DNA from: Cordia subcordata
Lineage: Eukaryota; Streptophyta; Magnoliopsida; Boraginales; Cordiaceae
DNA: 64,000 bases
Direction: 5' to 3'
Assembly (NCBI GenBank): GCA_028554755.1
Contig: JAPTOF010000005.1
Span: forward strand, 9,991,501 to 10,055,500
The position numbers and the translations under genes are program-made. The stretch's first letter is position 1. Each line of letters begins with the position of its first letter. This document shows, piece by piece, positions 11,670 to 23,110 of this stretch. The notes under the pieces were generated by a model, which did no database searches, was not told the DNA's origin, and saw only the letters and a list, made by a program, of their open reading frames with translations.

Positions 11670-14600
11670 CTACAGGTCAGAAAAGCATCCTAGCTGATGG
11701 TTATTCCCCTGGTTTTGTACAGTCAATTCGTAGTCACCAGGAAAATTTGGCAAATTTTGATATGCATATGATAGGGTCTCCACAGAATTTGCTGAAATTA
11801 ACCTTTCAAAATCTAGAATACGTTCATCAATTGTTGTAGTATTGGCGTCGCAACCATCTTTTGATGCCAAACTTGTTGAAACGCTGCTGGGGCTATCAAG
11901 TTGTGGGATTTCAAGTAGTTGGTTCTCAAAATTTGTTAACAGCGCTTGTTCTTGAGCAATGGACAGTTGCTGAAAATACGTTCCTTGACTAACTGCGGGG
12001 ATGGCATGCATGGGACTTGATGAGATGTCTGCAATGGATATTGGAGGCCTAAAGCAAGGCTTCATTAGAGCTTCAAAACCTTGCTTGTGAGTTGGGCTGG
12101 GTTTCTTGAATGCGCGACACACAACCCATCCTTCTTCCTGGAAGCAACAAATTAATTTTCACATATCACTTCATAACACATGACAAGATTACATGGAAAT
12201 TAAACCTTTGTCAATCTTTAGAGCCTGTTTGGCTAGGCTTATTTTTAAGTGCTTATAAGCAAAAAGTTACTTATAAGCAAGTTGTGGTATTTTTTAATAA
12301 TATGTGGTTATAAGCTACTAACATGTTTGGTAAATAAGTGTTTATAAGTAGCAATGATAGTTTAAATGACTAAAAAAGATATGCCATTAATTAATGTGGT
12401 ACTTTTTTAAGGATAAATTGGTCTTTTCATTAGTTTGACTAATGAGCTTATAAGCCGTTAACAAAAAGCTAGTAAGTTGATGCTTTTTTTCCCTAAATTA
12501 TAAGCATCAAAAATTGCTTATAAACTATGTTACCAAACATCTAGATTCTCTTTTTTAGCTTATAAGATAGTTTGATCCGCCTATAAGCTTATCTAATCAG
12601 TTAGAGGGCGTTTAAATTAGCTTTTTGAAAAGGTACTTAAAAGTACCTTTGACTTTTAGTGTGTTTGGAATGATCTTATTTTAAGTTGCTTATTCTATTG
12701 AAATTTGGAGATATTTTATAAGATTTAAGATATCTTATCATATGCACCATGCATTCTATAGTTGTAAAAAATAAGATAGAAATGATTGCTTATTTCTTAT
12801 AAGATAAAAAGTATGGTTTTGTTTTAAATTTTCATAGAATGCATGATAAAATTTCTTAAATGTTATAAGATGTACCCTCATTTCAATAGGATAAGTATAT
12901 TAAAATAAGACTATAACAAATAGATCATTTAGCAGCTTTTTTATATAAGACTTTACGTAGTTATATGTTTGAATAAAATTTGTAGTTATAAATATAAGTA
13001 TTTATATATTTGGTTAAAGTGGGTTAGAAAGTAACTTATATTGTTAAAATAACTATTAAGGACATGACAATAGAATTTAAAATGGTAAGTAGAACATGAA
13101 AGAGTAAAGATATTTTAGTAATAGAGATAAAAATGTAAAGACAAGATAGTAACGATTTAGTCAAATTTGCTTCTTTTTAAAATGCTTAAAGTCATAAAGC
13201 AGAAACTAGAGGTGTGAAATTTTTTATTTTTTGCTTAAAGTCACTTAACAATCACTTTTTTTTTAATTAAAACAAACATTTCTATTAACTTAAATTAAAC
13301 TTTAAACAAGTTTGATAAATAAAAAAAAAAAGCCAAACCAACCACGCTCTATTGCATTCTCACCCTCTATTGCGTTAACGTTCCCCACAGAAGCCTTGGC
13401 GGCTTTTTGAAAATTGAACTAGTCAAAAAGTTTCGAGTCATCTTATATAATGTTTTGTAAGAAAATACTAGCTAGTCGATTTATTCTAAGATAATTTGAC
13501 TAAAAATTCTAAAATATCTAATAATAAGAGAGATTTAGTAAAGTTATTATAGGAAAATAAATTTTCATTAAATATTTTATTAATTTGTTAGAGTCCTAAT
13601 AAGATAGAAATAACTAAAATCTATCATCTTTCTTATAATTAGAGTATAACCCATGTAATACATGAAAGAAATGTGTATTTTTTATGTCTTTATTTATTGA
13701 TACGGCCAATTTTTAAATGTTACATGAGGAAGAAATAAATATATCTTTTAAAATTTTTGTTTAGTAAGATTTCAACACTAATCATATTTTTATGAGGGAT
13801 TTAAGTAATTGAATAAAATAATTAAATTATTTATAATATATCTTCATTAATTGAGTAAAATTCCTAAATCAAGAAAATAACATTAGAAAATGACTTGACA
13901 TGAGAAAAAAAGTAATAAAAGATTTTTTTTAGTGTATATGTATAATGCTAGACTAAATACTTTGTTCAATAGAAAAGAGACTTGAAATATAATGATGAGA
14001 TATGAGATGTATTGAAAAAGTATGCATCTTCTTTTATATAACATATAGATTGTAAATAAGAAATCATTAAAAGAACAAGGTTGATAAATTCATCATAACA
14101 AATATACTGTATATAACACCAAAAATAAGATAAGTGAAATAATTTAAGGTGATTCCCAACACTACTGCTGTTATAGGACCTTTAAATTTTCCATACATGT
14201 AGTAGAAGATCTCTGGTTTCACAAAGCACTTTCGACTGTGTGTATGTTGAAACTAACAAATAATGCATTAAATCCGATTTTACGTACGTTGAGAACAATA
14301 AATAATACATTAAATCATTTTTTAATAATTTAAAATTTTAAACAATGGTAGATATAATTAATATAGTATTGCAACCAAATTATACATACTACAGAAAAGT
14401 CAAGAATATGTGGCGGTTTTATTATATATAGGTAAAAACTTAGATAATACATAGTAAGAGATAATTAATGAATGTATTCTTAATCTGATTGGTGGATAAT
14501 ATGATTATAAAGTGCTACAATAAGCAAATTCAAGGCTTAAACAGTGGATAAAACATGGTGTGCGTGTGTGTGTGTGTGTGTATATATATATATTTTTTTC

Positions 14601-16248
14601 CCTAGAATTATATATAGGCGGTAGTTTTAAAAAGGTTGACGCCCATATAGATTGGGTAAAATCACTGCCTATTACCTACTTTTTGGTAGTTTAAAAAAGA
14701 TTGTAAACATGTAAGATTCAACAATTAAACAGGAGAAAATAATGTGGTAAATTAATAGAGTAGATTGCAAATTAAATTACCTGAACGGGTCCATGCTCAA
14801 ATGTTTGAAGCCTATACTCATGCATGATCCAATCGGTTTTTCTACCATTAGGTGCACGACCTTGGTAGAACACAAGGGTCTTCCTCATTCCAATGATTTT
14901 GTCTTTTGAAAGCACAGCCTTATCCCTTCCTGTGGCCTTCCAAAACCCTGCAGTGGTTGCTCTATTCGTTCGTGTCCCTGTTGGGTACTTCCTGTCTTTG
15001 TGGCTGAAGAAATACCACTCATTTTCTTCTTCATAACCCGATCTGCATTTCTCTGTGCCAAACAAATTAAATGGAAAAGGTATTTAATTGTGATCAGTTA
15101 GAAGGAACAATGTTATTAACTTATATGTTTCTTGCTTGGGTAAACTTTTCAATCATGCATCAAATAATTAGCTTTCCTCTAGGCCATTGGTTAATTATAC
15201 TCTTCTTCTATGAATTAAAAAAAAAAAATTAACATGATGTAAAAATAGCATTTCTAAAGTCTCTTTTAAAAAGTTCTGATTTAGAATTTTTAATTTTTTA
15301 GTTTTTTTCAATTTCAGTTTTTATTACGCAAAAGTTCCTTAAAATGGGTTAAACAATTCAGTTTTACTTTTTGAGCTCTCATAAAGTACTTTTAAGTATC
15401 TAAAAGTTGAGCCAACCAAACTCTTAATTACTAATTTAAAAATAACAAAGCAACATCAAAATTATTCTGGAATTAGGTAAAGAAACAATATCACTCTTAC
15501 TTGTGTATACTTCTTGGGGCTCGTTTGAATTGGCCTTTTTTAAAAGCCTTTTTTTTAACAACTTTTGAAAAATCTCTTTCTTTTAGAAGTTAAAAATTTT
15601 AGTTTATAAAAAAAGCTGTATTTGAGCTTTTTTCAGAGTTTCAGTTTTTTTAGAAATCAAATCAAGTAGTTATTATAAAAATAACATCACTTTTTCAGAA
15701 AAAAAAAGTACATTTTCCAAAAAAAAAAAACCAATCCAAATAGGCCCTTAATCATGGTGTAATTTAGCTTTCTTGTAGGCCATTGGTCAACTATATTATC
15801 TTATTCAAAATAACCAATAATAATACTAAATAAAAAGAATGGTCCTATAGTGATCATTGAGTAGTTAATATGTCCTTCAGATTTTATAGTTAACTAGCTA
15901 GACGTACATCAGGTTTTGCTTGCAGCTATCGGAAAATGTGCAATGCAATTGGCTTCATAATTTTCGCCTGTTTGGCCAAGTTTATTTGAAACTTATAAGC
16001 AGTTAGTAAAAAATATGTGAGAAAATATTTTTTTTAAAAACTTATAAATTATAAAATGCGCAGAGCCAAACAGGTTGATATTTACCTTGGATGTCCCATG
16101 GCTCCATTCTGTAGAGATCGATATCGACGATGACGTTGACATCAATTTTTAGGGAATTCACTTTTCTTTTGAGGTAGTAACCTACAAGCTCTTCCTCTGT
16201 TGGATGAAATCTGAAACCAGGAGGCACACACGACTCCATTATCTCCAT
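11670..16248 (-). CDS. VND7: NAC transcription factor, VND7-like
   Basis: Complete three-exon gene. Exon 1 is 16248..16086, exon 2 is 15052..14781, exon 3 is 12137..11670; all junctions are GT-AG and the spliced frame is open for 300 codons. The NAC domain has all five subdomains: [18 protein letters not shown] (about 9-26), [13 protein letters not shown] (41-53), [20 protein letters not shown] with FWKATGRDK (66-100), [18 protein letters not shown] with DWIMHEYRL, and [15 protein letters not shown] at the start of exon 3. The [23 protein letters not shown] and [12 protein letters not shown] wording is closest in memory to Arabidopsis VND7 (324 aa), the master switch for vessel-element secondary wall formation and cell death. 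The C-terminal activation region is acidic/Q-rich, includes IPQLDSPSS as in other VNDs, and is somewhat shorter than in Arabidopsis. The second Met (codon 4) is an alternative start. Orthology to VND7 rather than another VND is inferred. Confidence 0.9.
12223..12600. mobile_element. MITE in intron 2 of the NAC gene (CCTGTTTGGC family)
   Basis: Starts with GCCTGTTTGGCTAGGCTTAT and holds several GCTTATAAGC motifs like those in the copies at 15967 and 58209. The right end is uncertain. Confidence 0.5.
12603..13350. mobile_element. MITE with a second MITE nested in it, NAC intron 2
   Basis: Ends AGAGGGCGTTTAAATTAGCTTTTT (left) and the complement of AGAGCGTGGTTGGTTTGGCTTTTT (right) are imperfect inverted repeats. 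The internal 12661-12917 segment is a separate repeat also found at 24411-24668. Confidence 0.45.
12661..12917. mobile_element. MITE copy 1 (GTGTTTGGAATGATCTTATT family)
   Basis: Strongly similar along its whole length to 24411-24668 in the same orientation. Terminal inverted similarity: GTGTTTGGAATGATCTTATTTTAA against GTGTTATAGTCTTATTTTAA read from the right end. Confidence 0.7.
13360..14780. other. Remainder of NAC intron 2
   Basis: AT-rich intron sequence with a (GT)n(TA)n microsatellite at 14558-14592. Nothing else recognised. Confidence 0.6.
15516..15747. mobile_element. Tourist-like MITE in NAC intron 1 (family B)
   Basis: Left end GGGGCTCGTTTGAATTGGCC, right end the complement of GGGCCTATTTGGATTGG, with runs of A/T and a GAGCTTTTTTCAGAGTTT block in between. 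Related copies: 18088-18310, 21788-22007, 26592-26825 and 54409-54641. Confidence 0.7.
15967..16074. mobile_element. MITE 10 bp inside the NAC exon 1 splice donor
   Basis: GCCTGTTTGGCCAAGTTTAT at the left and the complement of CCTGTTTGGCTCTGCGCATT at the right form terminal inverted repeats; both are related to the hairpin MITE at 58209-58325. On the gene's strand its near end lies 10 bp past the GT donor at 16085. Confidence 0.75.
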
Positions 16249-16373
16249 TCTTGCTGATCTTCTCCTGGAAAATACATGAAATAAGTCAAAATAATATATA
16301 ATGCATGTGTGAGCAAGGGTAGCAACAATAAAGGACAAAAATAGTGGATAGCTCAAAAAATAGGAGGAGAGTG

Positions 16374-16383
16374 TATATATAAA
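16374..16383 (-). promoter_or_regulatory. TATA box of the VND7-like gene
   Basis: TTTATATATA on the minus strand, about 125 bp upstream of the ATG at 16248, a plausible distance for a plant core promoter. Confidence 0.5.
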
Positions 16384-16845
16384 GTCATCCTAAAAAACTA
16401 AAAATCTGCTTTTGCAGAAGATATATACTTTTGTCCCTTTTGGTGTATAATAAGCATGCCAGCACTGAATGAATAGCTGTAAAGCTCGAATAGAGAGTGA
16501 ATTTCACACAAGTAAATATGTGTTGTGCGTTTTCCATGACAAATATCCATTGGTGAACACGAGGGCGCTATGATGATGATCTATGTTTCGGGGGACCCAA
16601 GGAATGTTTGCCGCATGTGTTCTCAATTGGGCTGTCCCTCTACCGAAATGGCAGACCACTGGTAGCTCCCACCAAAACATAGAGTTCCGTATTATCATAA
16701 CGTTCTTGATTTAGTATAGATTAGTCTTAAATTTAATTTAATTAAAAAATATTTTAAATCAAAGCAAGCACCGAAAAAAAGCCAACGAGCTTATTAGTTG
16801 CAAGCACTTAGCCAAACTATATTGAACACAAAAGTAGCTAGCTAG

Positions 16846-17018
16846 TCCGCTGAAATATTGCGGGAGCTGTTGCTGGATTTCCACGCCCGTTGGTCCTCTC
16901 CCTGGTCGGGCTGCCACTCACGCACATCCCTCGATTTACCTCCCGCCTGGTTAAGGGGCCTCTGGCCAGGTGGGAAAGGGGTTCTCCTTTGGTTAACCCT
17001 TAAAAAAAAAAAAAAAAA
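16846..17018 (+). mobile_element. SINE, 5'-truncated, with poly(A) tail and 15-bp target duplication
   Basis: The body matches the 3' half of the SINE at 51261-51490 (GTTGCTGGATTTCCACG, CTCGATTTACCTCCCGC, GTTCTCCTTTGGTTAACCCT) and ends in a poly(A) tail. The flanks AAAGTAGCTAGCTAG at 16831-16845 and 17019-17033 are identical, the mark of L1-type reverse-transcribed insertion. Confidence 0.85.
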
Positions 17019-17033
17019 AAAGTAGCTAGCTAG

Positions 17034-17685
17034 CCGTAAACATTGACTTTATAGACAACAAACATGTTCATTTCTTTGAGTGCATTTCACTCCAATGATT
17101 GTGGTGCAGAAAGGGTTTGCACAACCATCAAGGATATATGCATCAATCCATATAACTGCAGCATATTTGTGGGGACAAAATTATATAATATTACTGGATA
17201 TATAGCTAGTTTTCGACAAATTGAAACAAGATTTAAGCAAAAGAAGAAATAGACAAATGAAGTTTCAAGTTTTTGACTCTTCCGCCCATCCTCGCCGGAA
17301 ACTACTCTTCCTGCACACAATATACATATATATATATGTAGTTGCAACCAAACAGTTTTTTTTTTTTCTTTTCTTTTAACACAAAACCCCGACCCTATCA
17401 CCGTAGAAATATAGAAGAGATAACCTCAGCCACTTGATTTATTCCTTAAGTCCTCGTTGCATCTAAACAGTTTCCTCATCGGACGTATAGATATCAACCT
17501 CGTGGTGGTCTATTTGGTGGACACTGCCGGATGCTACGCAACAATAGAGTATAGCATCAGGCAGCGATGATCGATGGAACCTCCTACTAGTGACACTGGC
17601 ACATGCATAAGTATATTCAAGCTTTTTTGTATATCAAACTTAATCCAGCACAACATGCATGTATATATGCATATATAATATATAT

Positions 17686-17716
<31 letters not shown>

Positions 17717-18087
17717 TCTTGCTCATGCACTGAGTTATACAAAACCCTCAAAATGAGCAGGAGTGCATATCCTAACATCTACCCGCAAAGCATTACGTAA
17801 ATATGAAAAATATACTAACCAGAAAATTGAAGTCTCTCTGTTCCTACACAGCACACACACTCGATACGCACACACAAAGATAGAGAAAGAGAGATAGAGA
17901 GTCTTCTATTGGGTATAGGATGAATATGTTGGGGTGAGGAGACTAAATAAAAGTTGAGGGAATTAAGTGTATCAGCTGTGGGGTGAAATGTTGTTGTTGG
18001 TAAGGCAGATATAAATACGATGGCCAAGTTGGTTATGCACAGAGAAGTGAATATGACATAACACAAGCTGATACATTTTATATATAC
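17034..18087. other. Intergenic, no gene
   Basis: AT-rich sequence with (TA)n tracts at about 17664-17717. Open frames here lack recognisable content. Confidence 0.6.
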
Positions 18088-18310
18088 AGGCTTCTTTGGA
18101 TTGTCTTTTTCAAAATTACTTTTTTAATAATTTTTTACAAAAGTGTTTTTGAGAATTGCAAATTTTAATTTTTAAAAAAATTATATTTGAACTTTTCTTT
18201 TAGAGTTTTACCTTTATTTGAAACCCAAATCAAATATTTATTACAAAAAAATAAAATTTTCAAAAAAAATGCATTTTTTCCTCAAAAAAATTGGATATGA
18301 ACAAGTTCCT
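18088..18310. mobile_element. Tourist-like MITE, family B
   Basis: AGGCTTCTTTGGATTGTCTTTTT at the left end and a complementary GGATATGAACAAGTTCCT at the right, with the same internal layout as the copies at 15516 and 54409. The ends are diverged. Confidence 0.6.
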
Positions 18311-19185
18311 AACGTAGAAAATAGAAAAGGTAATAGGGAAATAGATGGCAAGGGAGTGTGATCGTTATTGATTGCGCGTGGGGTGGCAGATGGGATCATA
18401 GTTTTTGTGTTTGGACGGCGTGACACCAAATTTTCACGCCACCCCTCCACCGTTATATTGTTCACTAAGAAAAATTTTCAACTCTTTCCACTAATAAGGG
18501 CTTGTCAAATCTCAGCCCATTGACACCAACATTATAGTAGTACAACTAAGCCAACCAAAACCAAAACATTCTCTACTCCAGCAATCCAGCCTTCTTTTCT
18601 CCTTTCTTTTTTGTTTTGTCTGTTTGGTGCGCCGCCCTTTGCCACGTGGCATCCTCGTACAGCGGCCATCTGGATGACACATCAGATTTCCGAGCTGTCT
18701 CCATCAAAGAACTAATCATTTATGGCCTCTGAACATTTTCAAACGAGTCTTTGCGATATTTATATATATTATTTTGGAGTTTTATAATTCTTTTGTTTTA
18801 TTGGATAGAATTTTAATGAACTAGATCTATAAGAACGAACCGTAAAGGTCTAGCTTTTGAATACAAAATGAATCATTTAGAGCTCGGATTTATGGCTCAT
18901 TCTATTTTAGTAGCTAAAGCCATTATTTAGGTATAATCAGTGATGTTTATTCTTTAACCATGAACGTTGTGTTTACTGAGATAAAAATGAACAATTCTAT
19001 ATGCGTGCTTGAATCAACATCTACGTGAGGATGTAAATTAGCTGGAAATTCTTGTATATGTGGAGCAAAGATGTTGCATGTAACTCATGCATGGATCTAC
19101 CCAATAAACAATATAATTTAGAAGATGGCTCATTCTTTTTATACGTTGTTCTCCAACAACACGAGTACAGTAAAGGCACCAGATC
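18311..19185. other. Intergenic, no gene
   Basis: Nothing recognised. A CACGTG-containing GCCACGTGGC is present near 18641, but no gene start lies close enough to give it meaning. Confidence 0.5.
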
Positions 19186-19189
19186 TCAG

Positions 19190-19380
19190 TCCCCAAGAAT
19201 GTCCAACTGGTAAGCGTAGGAAGAAAATGCTGCTCATGCCTAAGTTCGAGTCCTCTGCCATGCAGAGTTGAGAGTCTTTACCGAATTGGTTTATATATTA
19301 AGGCCTAGGGTACTATTACATTTGGATTTCTCAATTTATAATATGAATTTTATTCTCAACAAAAGAAAAAAAAAAACTCA
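19190..19380 (+). mobile_element. tRNA-derived SINE
   Basis: Box A-like CCAACTGGTAAGCGTAGG and box B AGTTCGAGTCCTC at tRNA spacing, followed by a tRNA-unrelated body and an A-rich end near 19365-19378. Target duplications were not resolved. Confidence 0.55.
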
Positions 19381-20429
19381 TTTATAATCTACATCTACCC
19401 GAAGGACGTTTATAATTAACTATATTAATCTTTTATCTTTTTACTGTCATTATCTTATGGACGTAAATTGCAATCCTCTTAGCATAACAAAATTGAAGTG
19501 TTTGCTATCAAAGACCCTACTCACCCACTAGAGGATCTTATGGTAAGTTATCAACGCGTTTAGAAACGTTGTGTGTCTTTGGTCGGACACTGCAGCTAGG
19601 CTGCCATCTAGACACGATATTTGCTCTACTTATCTTGAACTTTTCCTATTTCTTTGTCCACTGTATTTAACGAGTTTAGGCGTTTTGGAGCATCTACTTG
19701 TTTGATAAAATTGACTGTTAGGAAAGCTGGTAACTGTCGTTAAACAAATGTGAATATCAATTTGGTTTGTTCGACGATAGGAACAAAACAACTCGGGTAC
19801 AGAAAAATATATAATATAGTTGTATGAAATACTTTATTTTATTGCTAATACTTTTTTTTGGATCTAGGAGACAACAGAAAAGAACAACTAACCCCTTTAT
19901 TAATACATAATTCTTTATTTTTAAAAAATCATTATATTACTATTTCTTTTTCTATGTCACCCTCAAATGTGGTATGTGAGCCTTGAGTGCAGTACAAGAG
20001 ATGAGCCGAGTAACATTTCTTCTTAGTAGCTTTCTGTTTTGTGAATACAATAAAATTGTTGTCCGGCAAGCTTGACCACACAAACAGAGATGTCTCCGGA
20101 AGAGAAAAACATAAAATATAGGGTTTAATCGAGTGTGGCCAAAAATAAAGACTTGTCTTCTCATCTTCAAGATCATCCACATAAACTCTGTATTTATTTC
20201 TTTTTTAATTTTTTTATTGCTTCCTGGTTATATTTTGAAGCCGGATTATGCTTTTGTTTAAAGCCTTTTCTTCTCCCTCCTTTTTATTTATTTATTTTTG
20301 GTTTGGGAAACCAGTTCCACTTGTTGTACTCACTACTAGTTTTCGTTTTGATTACTTTTCACTGCTAATAAGTTGCTTCTTCAATCAGTACGTATATGAC
20401 TTTGAGGAAATAATAATGTATTAAACGGT

Positions 20430-20545
20430 GTTCATTAGGGATGTCCTATAAGTAAGAGCTAAAGAAGAATACGGTTCATGACTTGGGTTCGAATCCAATT
20501 CCTTGTCCTGAATTGAGTGCCTTCGACTTAATTGGTATATAGTAT
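20430..20545 (+). mobile_element. Possible tRNA-derived SINE head
   Basis: Box A-like ATAAGTAAGAGCTA and a good box B GGGTTCGAATCCA about 45 bp later. No tRNA cloverleaf and no clear tail. Confidence 0.4.
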
Positions 20546-20643
20546 AAGGGACATGCGATGTATAAACTAAAATCAATTTTTCAGCACAATTAATGTAAGA
20601 CAAGAGGAAATAATTTCTTCTTCTATCAATTTTTTGAGATAGC

Positions 20644-21392
20644 CAGTGGCGGATTAAAGGAGGGCAACTAGGGGCCATGGCCCCCCTAGCCCAAAAATAT
20701 TTTTGAAATGTAATGTATTTCTATCTTGTTTTTGATGAGGAACCACCCCCTCTACGAGGTAAATTTTATTTTTTTGACTAACATTTAAAAAATAAAAATA
20801 ACTAAGGTTAATAGGTTATTAAAACATAACTTAGTGAACTATTTTAAATGTAGTAGACTATTGAACTCTTTATTATAACTTTAGCTAGTAATATTTAAAG
20901 TTTGGTATCTTCATTATTTCTTATTTTCATAATAATATTTTTAATATAGAATGAGATAATTAATAATTTAGCCATTAGTTTATAATTTTTATGCTATGAA
21001 AGTGTGACGTGTGTGACGTGTGTAACTTAAGACACCAAGGAGAAAGGTAGATAATAGATATGGAATATATAATTTTTGGAGGGGGTTAATCAATGCAGAA
21101 TAATTGTTTCTTACATGTTCTTAAATGTATTTGGAAATGAAGAATAATTTTTTATTCTGATGATAATGCATATATCATAGTCTAATGAGAATAGTTGAAA
21201 AAATATATATACACACACACATATATATAATTTAAATATATACATACTATAATGCAATCTTAACTTTAATAGTTTATTTGTGTTAGTTTTTTAAAATAGA
21301 ATATCTTATTAAAAAATTTTATATTAATTAATTTTTTTGAACGAAAAATTTGTCGACCACCCCCTTACGTTCGATTTCTGGCTCCGCCACTA
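20644..21392. mobile_element. Non-autonomous hAT transposon with 8-bp target duplication
   Basis: Ends CAGTGGCGGATT and, inverted, TAGTGGCGGAGCC are typical hAT termini. Flanking 8-bp repeats GAGATAGC (20636-20643) and GAGGTAGC (21393-21400) differ at one base. The 749-bp interior has no coding capacity. Confidence 0.8.
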
Positions 21393-21787
21393 GAGGTAGC
21401 ACTGAGATGGAGCATGATAAAGCATCAGTTTTTCTGTGATCAATTCCTTGGATGGCTTCAGCTAGATATATATTTACGATTTTTTTTTAATTATCAATAT
21501 TGTAATTATCAATCAATCTTCGTACATAAACATATTAGTGGCGAAAAAAGAACATTATATTATGCTATTAATTAATCATAATATGACAAAATGGTCCTTA
21601 ATAATTTGTCTCTTAGTAATTTTAAGCCTTGGCTCTTCGAAGTTGATATGGTCGGCAAGGCAATATCTTTTGGCCGCAAAGTACAAGTACCTTTTGCTTT
21701 AATTAACTGTTAACTTAGGAAGCAAAATTATGACGTGCGTTTGTTAACAACAATAATAACACTACACGAATTTGATCGTCCAAGCTC

Positions 21788-22007
21788 GGGGCCTGTCTAG
21801 ATTGAACTTTTTTAGCAAAAAATATTTCTTTTTTTTTTAAAGTATATCATTGCTATAATAATTATTTAATTTGACTTAAAAAAAATTTAAAAAAGAGTTC
21901 AAATACAAGCGTTTTTAAAAGTTAATAGTTGTAACTTTTCGAAAAAAATATTTTTTTAAAAGTTACTAAGATAAACGCTTTTGAAAAAATTTGATCCGGG
22001 CAAGCCC
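21788..22007. mobile_element. Tourist-like MITE, family B
   Basis: GGGCCTGTCTAGATTGAAC at the left; the right end reads inverted as GGGCTTGCCCGGATCAAAT. The internal layout matches the copies at 15516 and 54409. Confidence 0.6.
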
Positions 22008-23008
22008 TAACTAGGTCCCTCAGAAAAGAACGTGTCCTTCACATTGGTTGACTGCCTCTTCTTTCTTTCTTTCTTCTTTTTTCATTTTCCCCCCTTTACA
22101 GTGTCTTCACATTGCTTGAGTTTACCATTTTGTTCTGTATTCTTTTTTTCGAGAGAGTAAGGCATATTGAGAGTTTCATTTTAGTATACAACATTAACAG
22201 TTTTTCAGTAAAAACTAGTTAATTCAATTTTTCATACTAAAAATATACATAAAAGAAATGCATGAGATCAATATATATACATATATTTTTTGGGTCAAAA
22301 TAATACATACATTTTTGAAAAATATATAAAAGCTAGTAGTTCTATACTCTACATCCCGCACTAGCCTTGTAAATAAATCCACTCATGTGGGGAGTGAGAA
22401 AAGCGATCATTTTAGGTCTTCTAATTATTCGTTTGCCAAAAACGAAAAAAAAAAAAAAGTCTTCTAATTATTCTGTTAAGTGTCATCTAATTGGTCATGT
22501 TTCAGACCGTTAATTTTTTGTTTTGATTCATCCCTGCAAAGTGTTGTATGAATTATGACTCACGAAGGAGACGACCGAAGTACTTCTAAAATGCGGCCAT
22601 TACTCAAACCAATGAATGTTAAGTTTGTCTCATCAACCCAACTTAATTTTATTAATAAAATCATTACAATCTTATACGATCCACCGACTTCCCTTCCTTT
22701 AGTACACATTTTAAAGATTTTGTTATTTCTTTGACAACAAACTACTAATCGACATGTTATATTATAAGAAGTCACTTTTGCCTTCATTAGATTTGTTTAA
22801 GAAAGTAAATCGGATTAAGATTTGTTAATCATTTCAGCTGGAAAAAGCACAGGTTACTCTAGGGTGAGTCTCCAAAACGAATGTACACCAAAAGCCCTCC
22901 TTGTTAATTTATTTACATTTCATACCCTCTCCACTTACTATGATTTTACCAATGTATCCTCACCATAATATCTCCCTCCCATCGTATCAAATCTAATTTG
23001 GTTGACCA
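22008..23008. other. Intergenic, no gene
   Basis: AT-rich, with short T and A tracts. Nothing recognised on either strand. Confidence 0.5.
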
Positions 23009-23110
23009 TCACTACAAGAAAAAGGGGCTTTTCTTACCAAAAATTAATGACCAACAAAAACTAGTCACTAATTGTTGCTAATTAGTGATTGATTTATGAC
23101 AGGACTAAAT
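23009..23110. mobile_element. CACTA (En/Spm) transposon terminus
   Basis: CACTACAAGAAAAAGGGG is the canonical CACTA-superfamily end, followed by subterminal repeats of the AATTAGTGA / AGTCACTAATT type. I found no matching inverted end downstream, so this is a lone end or a truncated element. Confidence 0.6.

Noticed and set aside
17087..17401. 104-codon minus-strand open frame
   Set aside because: Low-complexity Cys/Lys/Phe-rich translation in AT-rich intergenic DNA, with no motif or splice context.
19190..20545. tRNA genes at 19.2 and 20.45 kb
   Set aside because: Box A and box B are present, but no acceptor, anticodon and T stems fold together; tRNA-derived SINE heads fit better.
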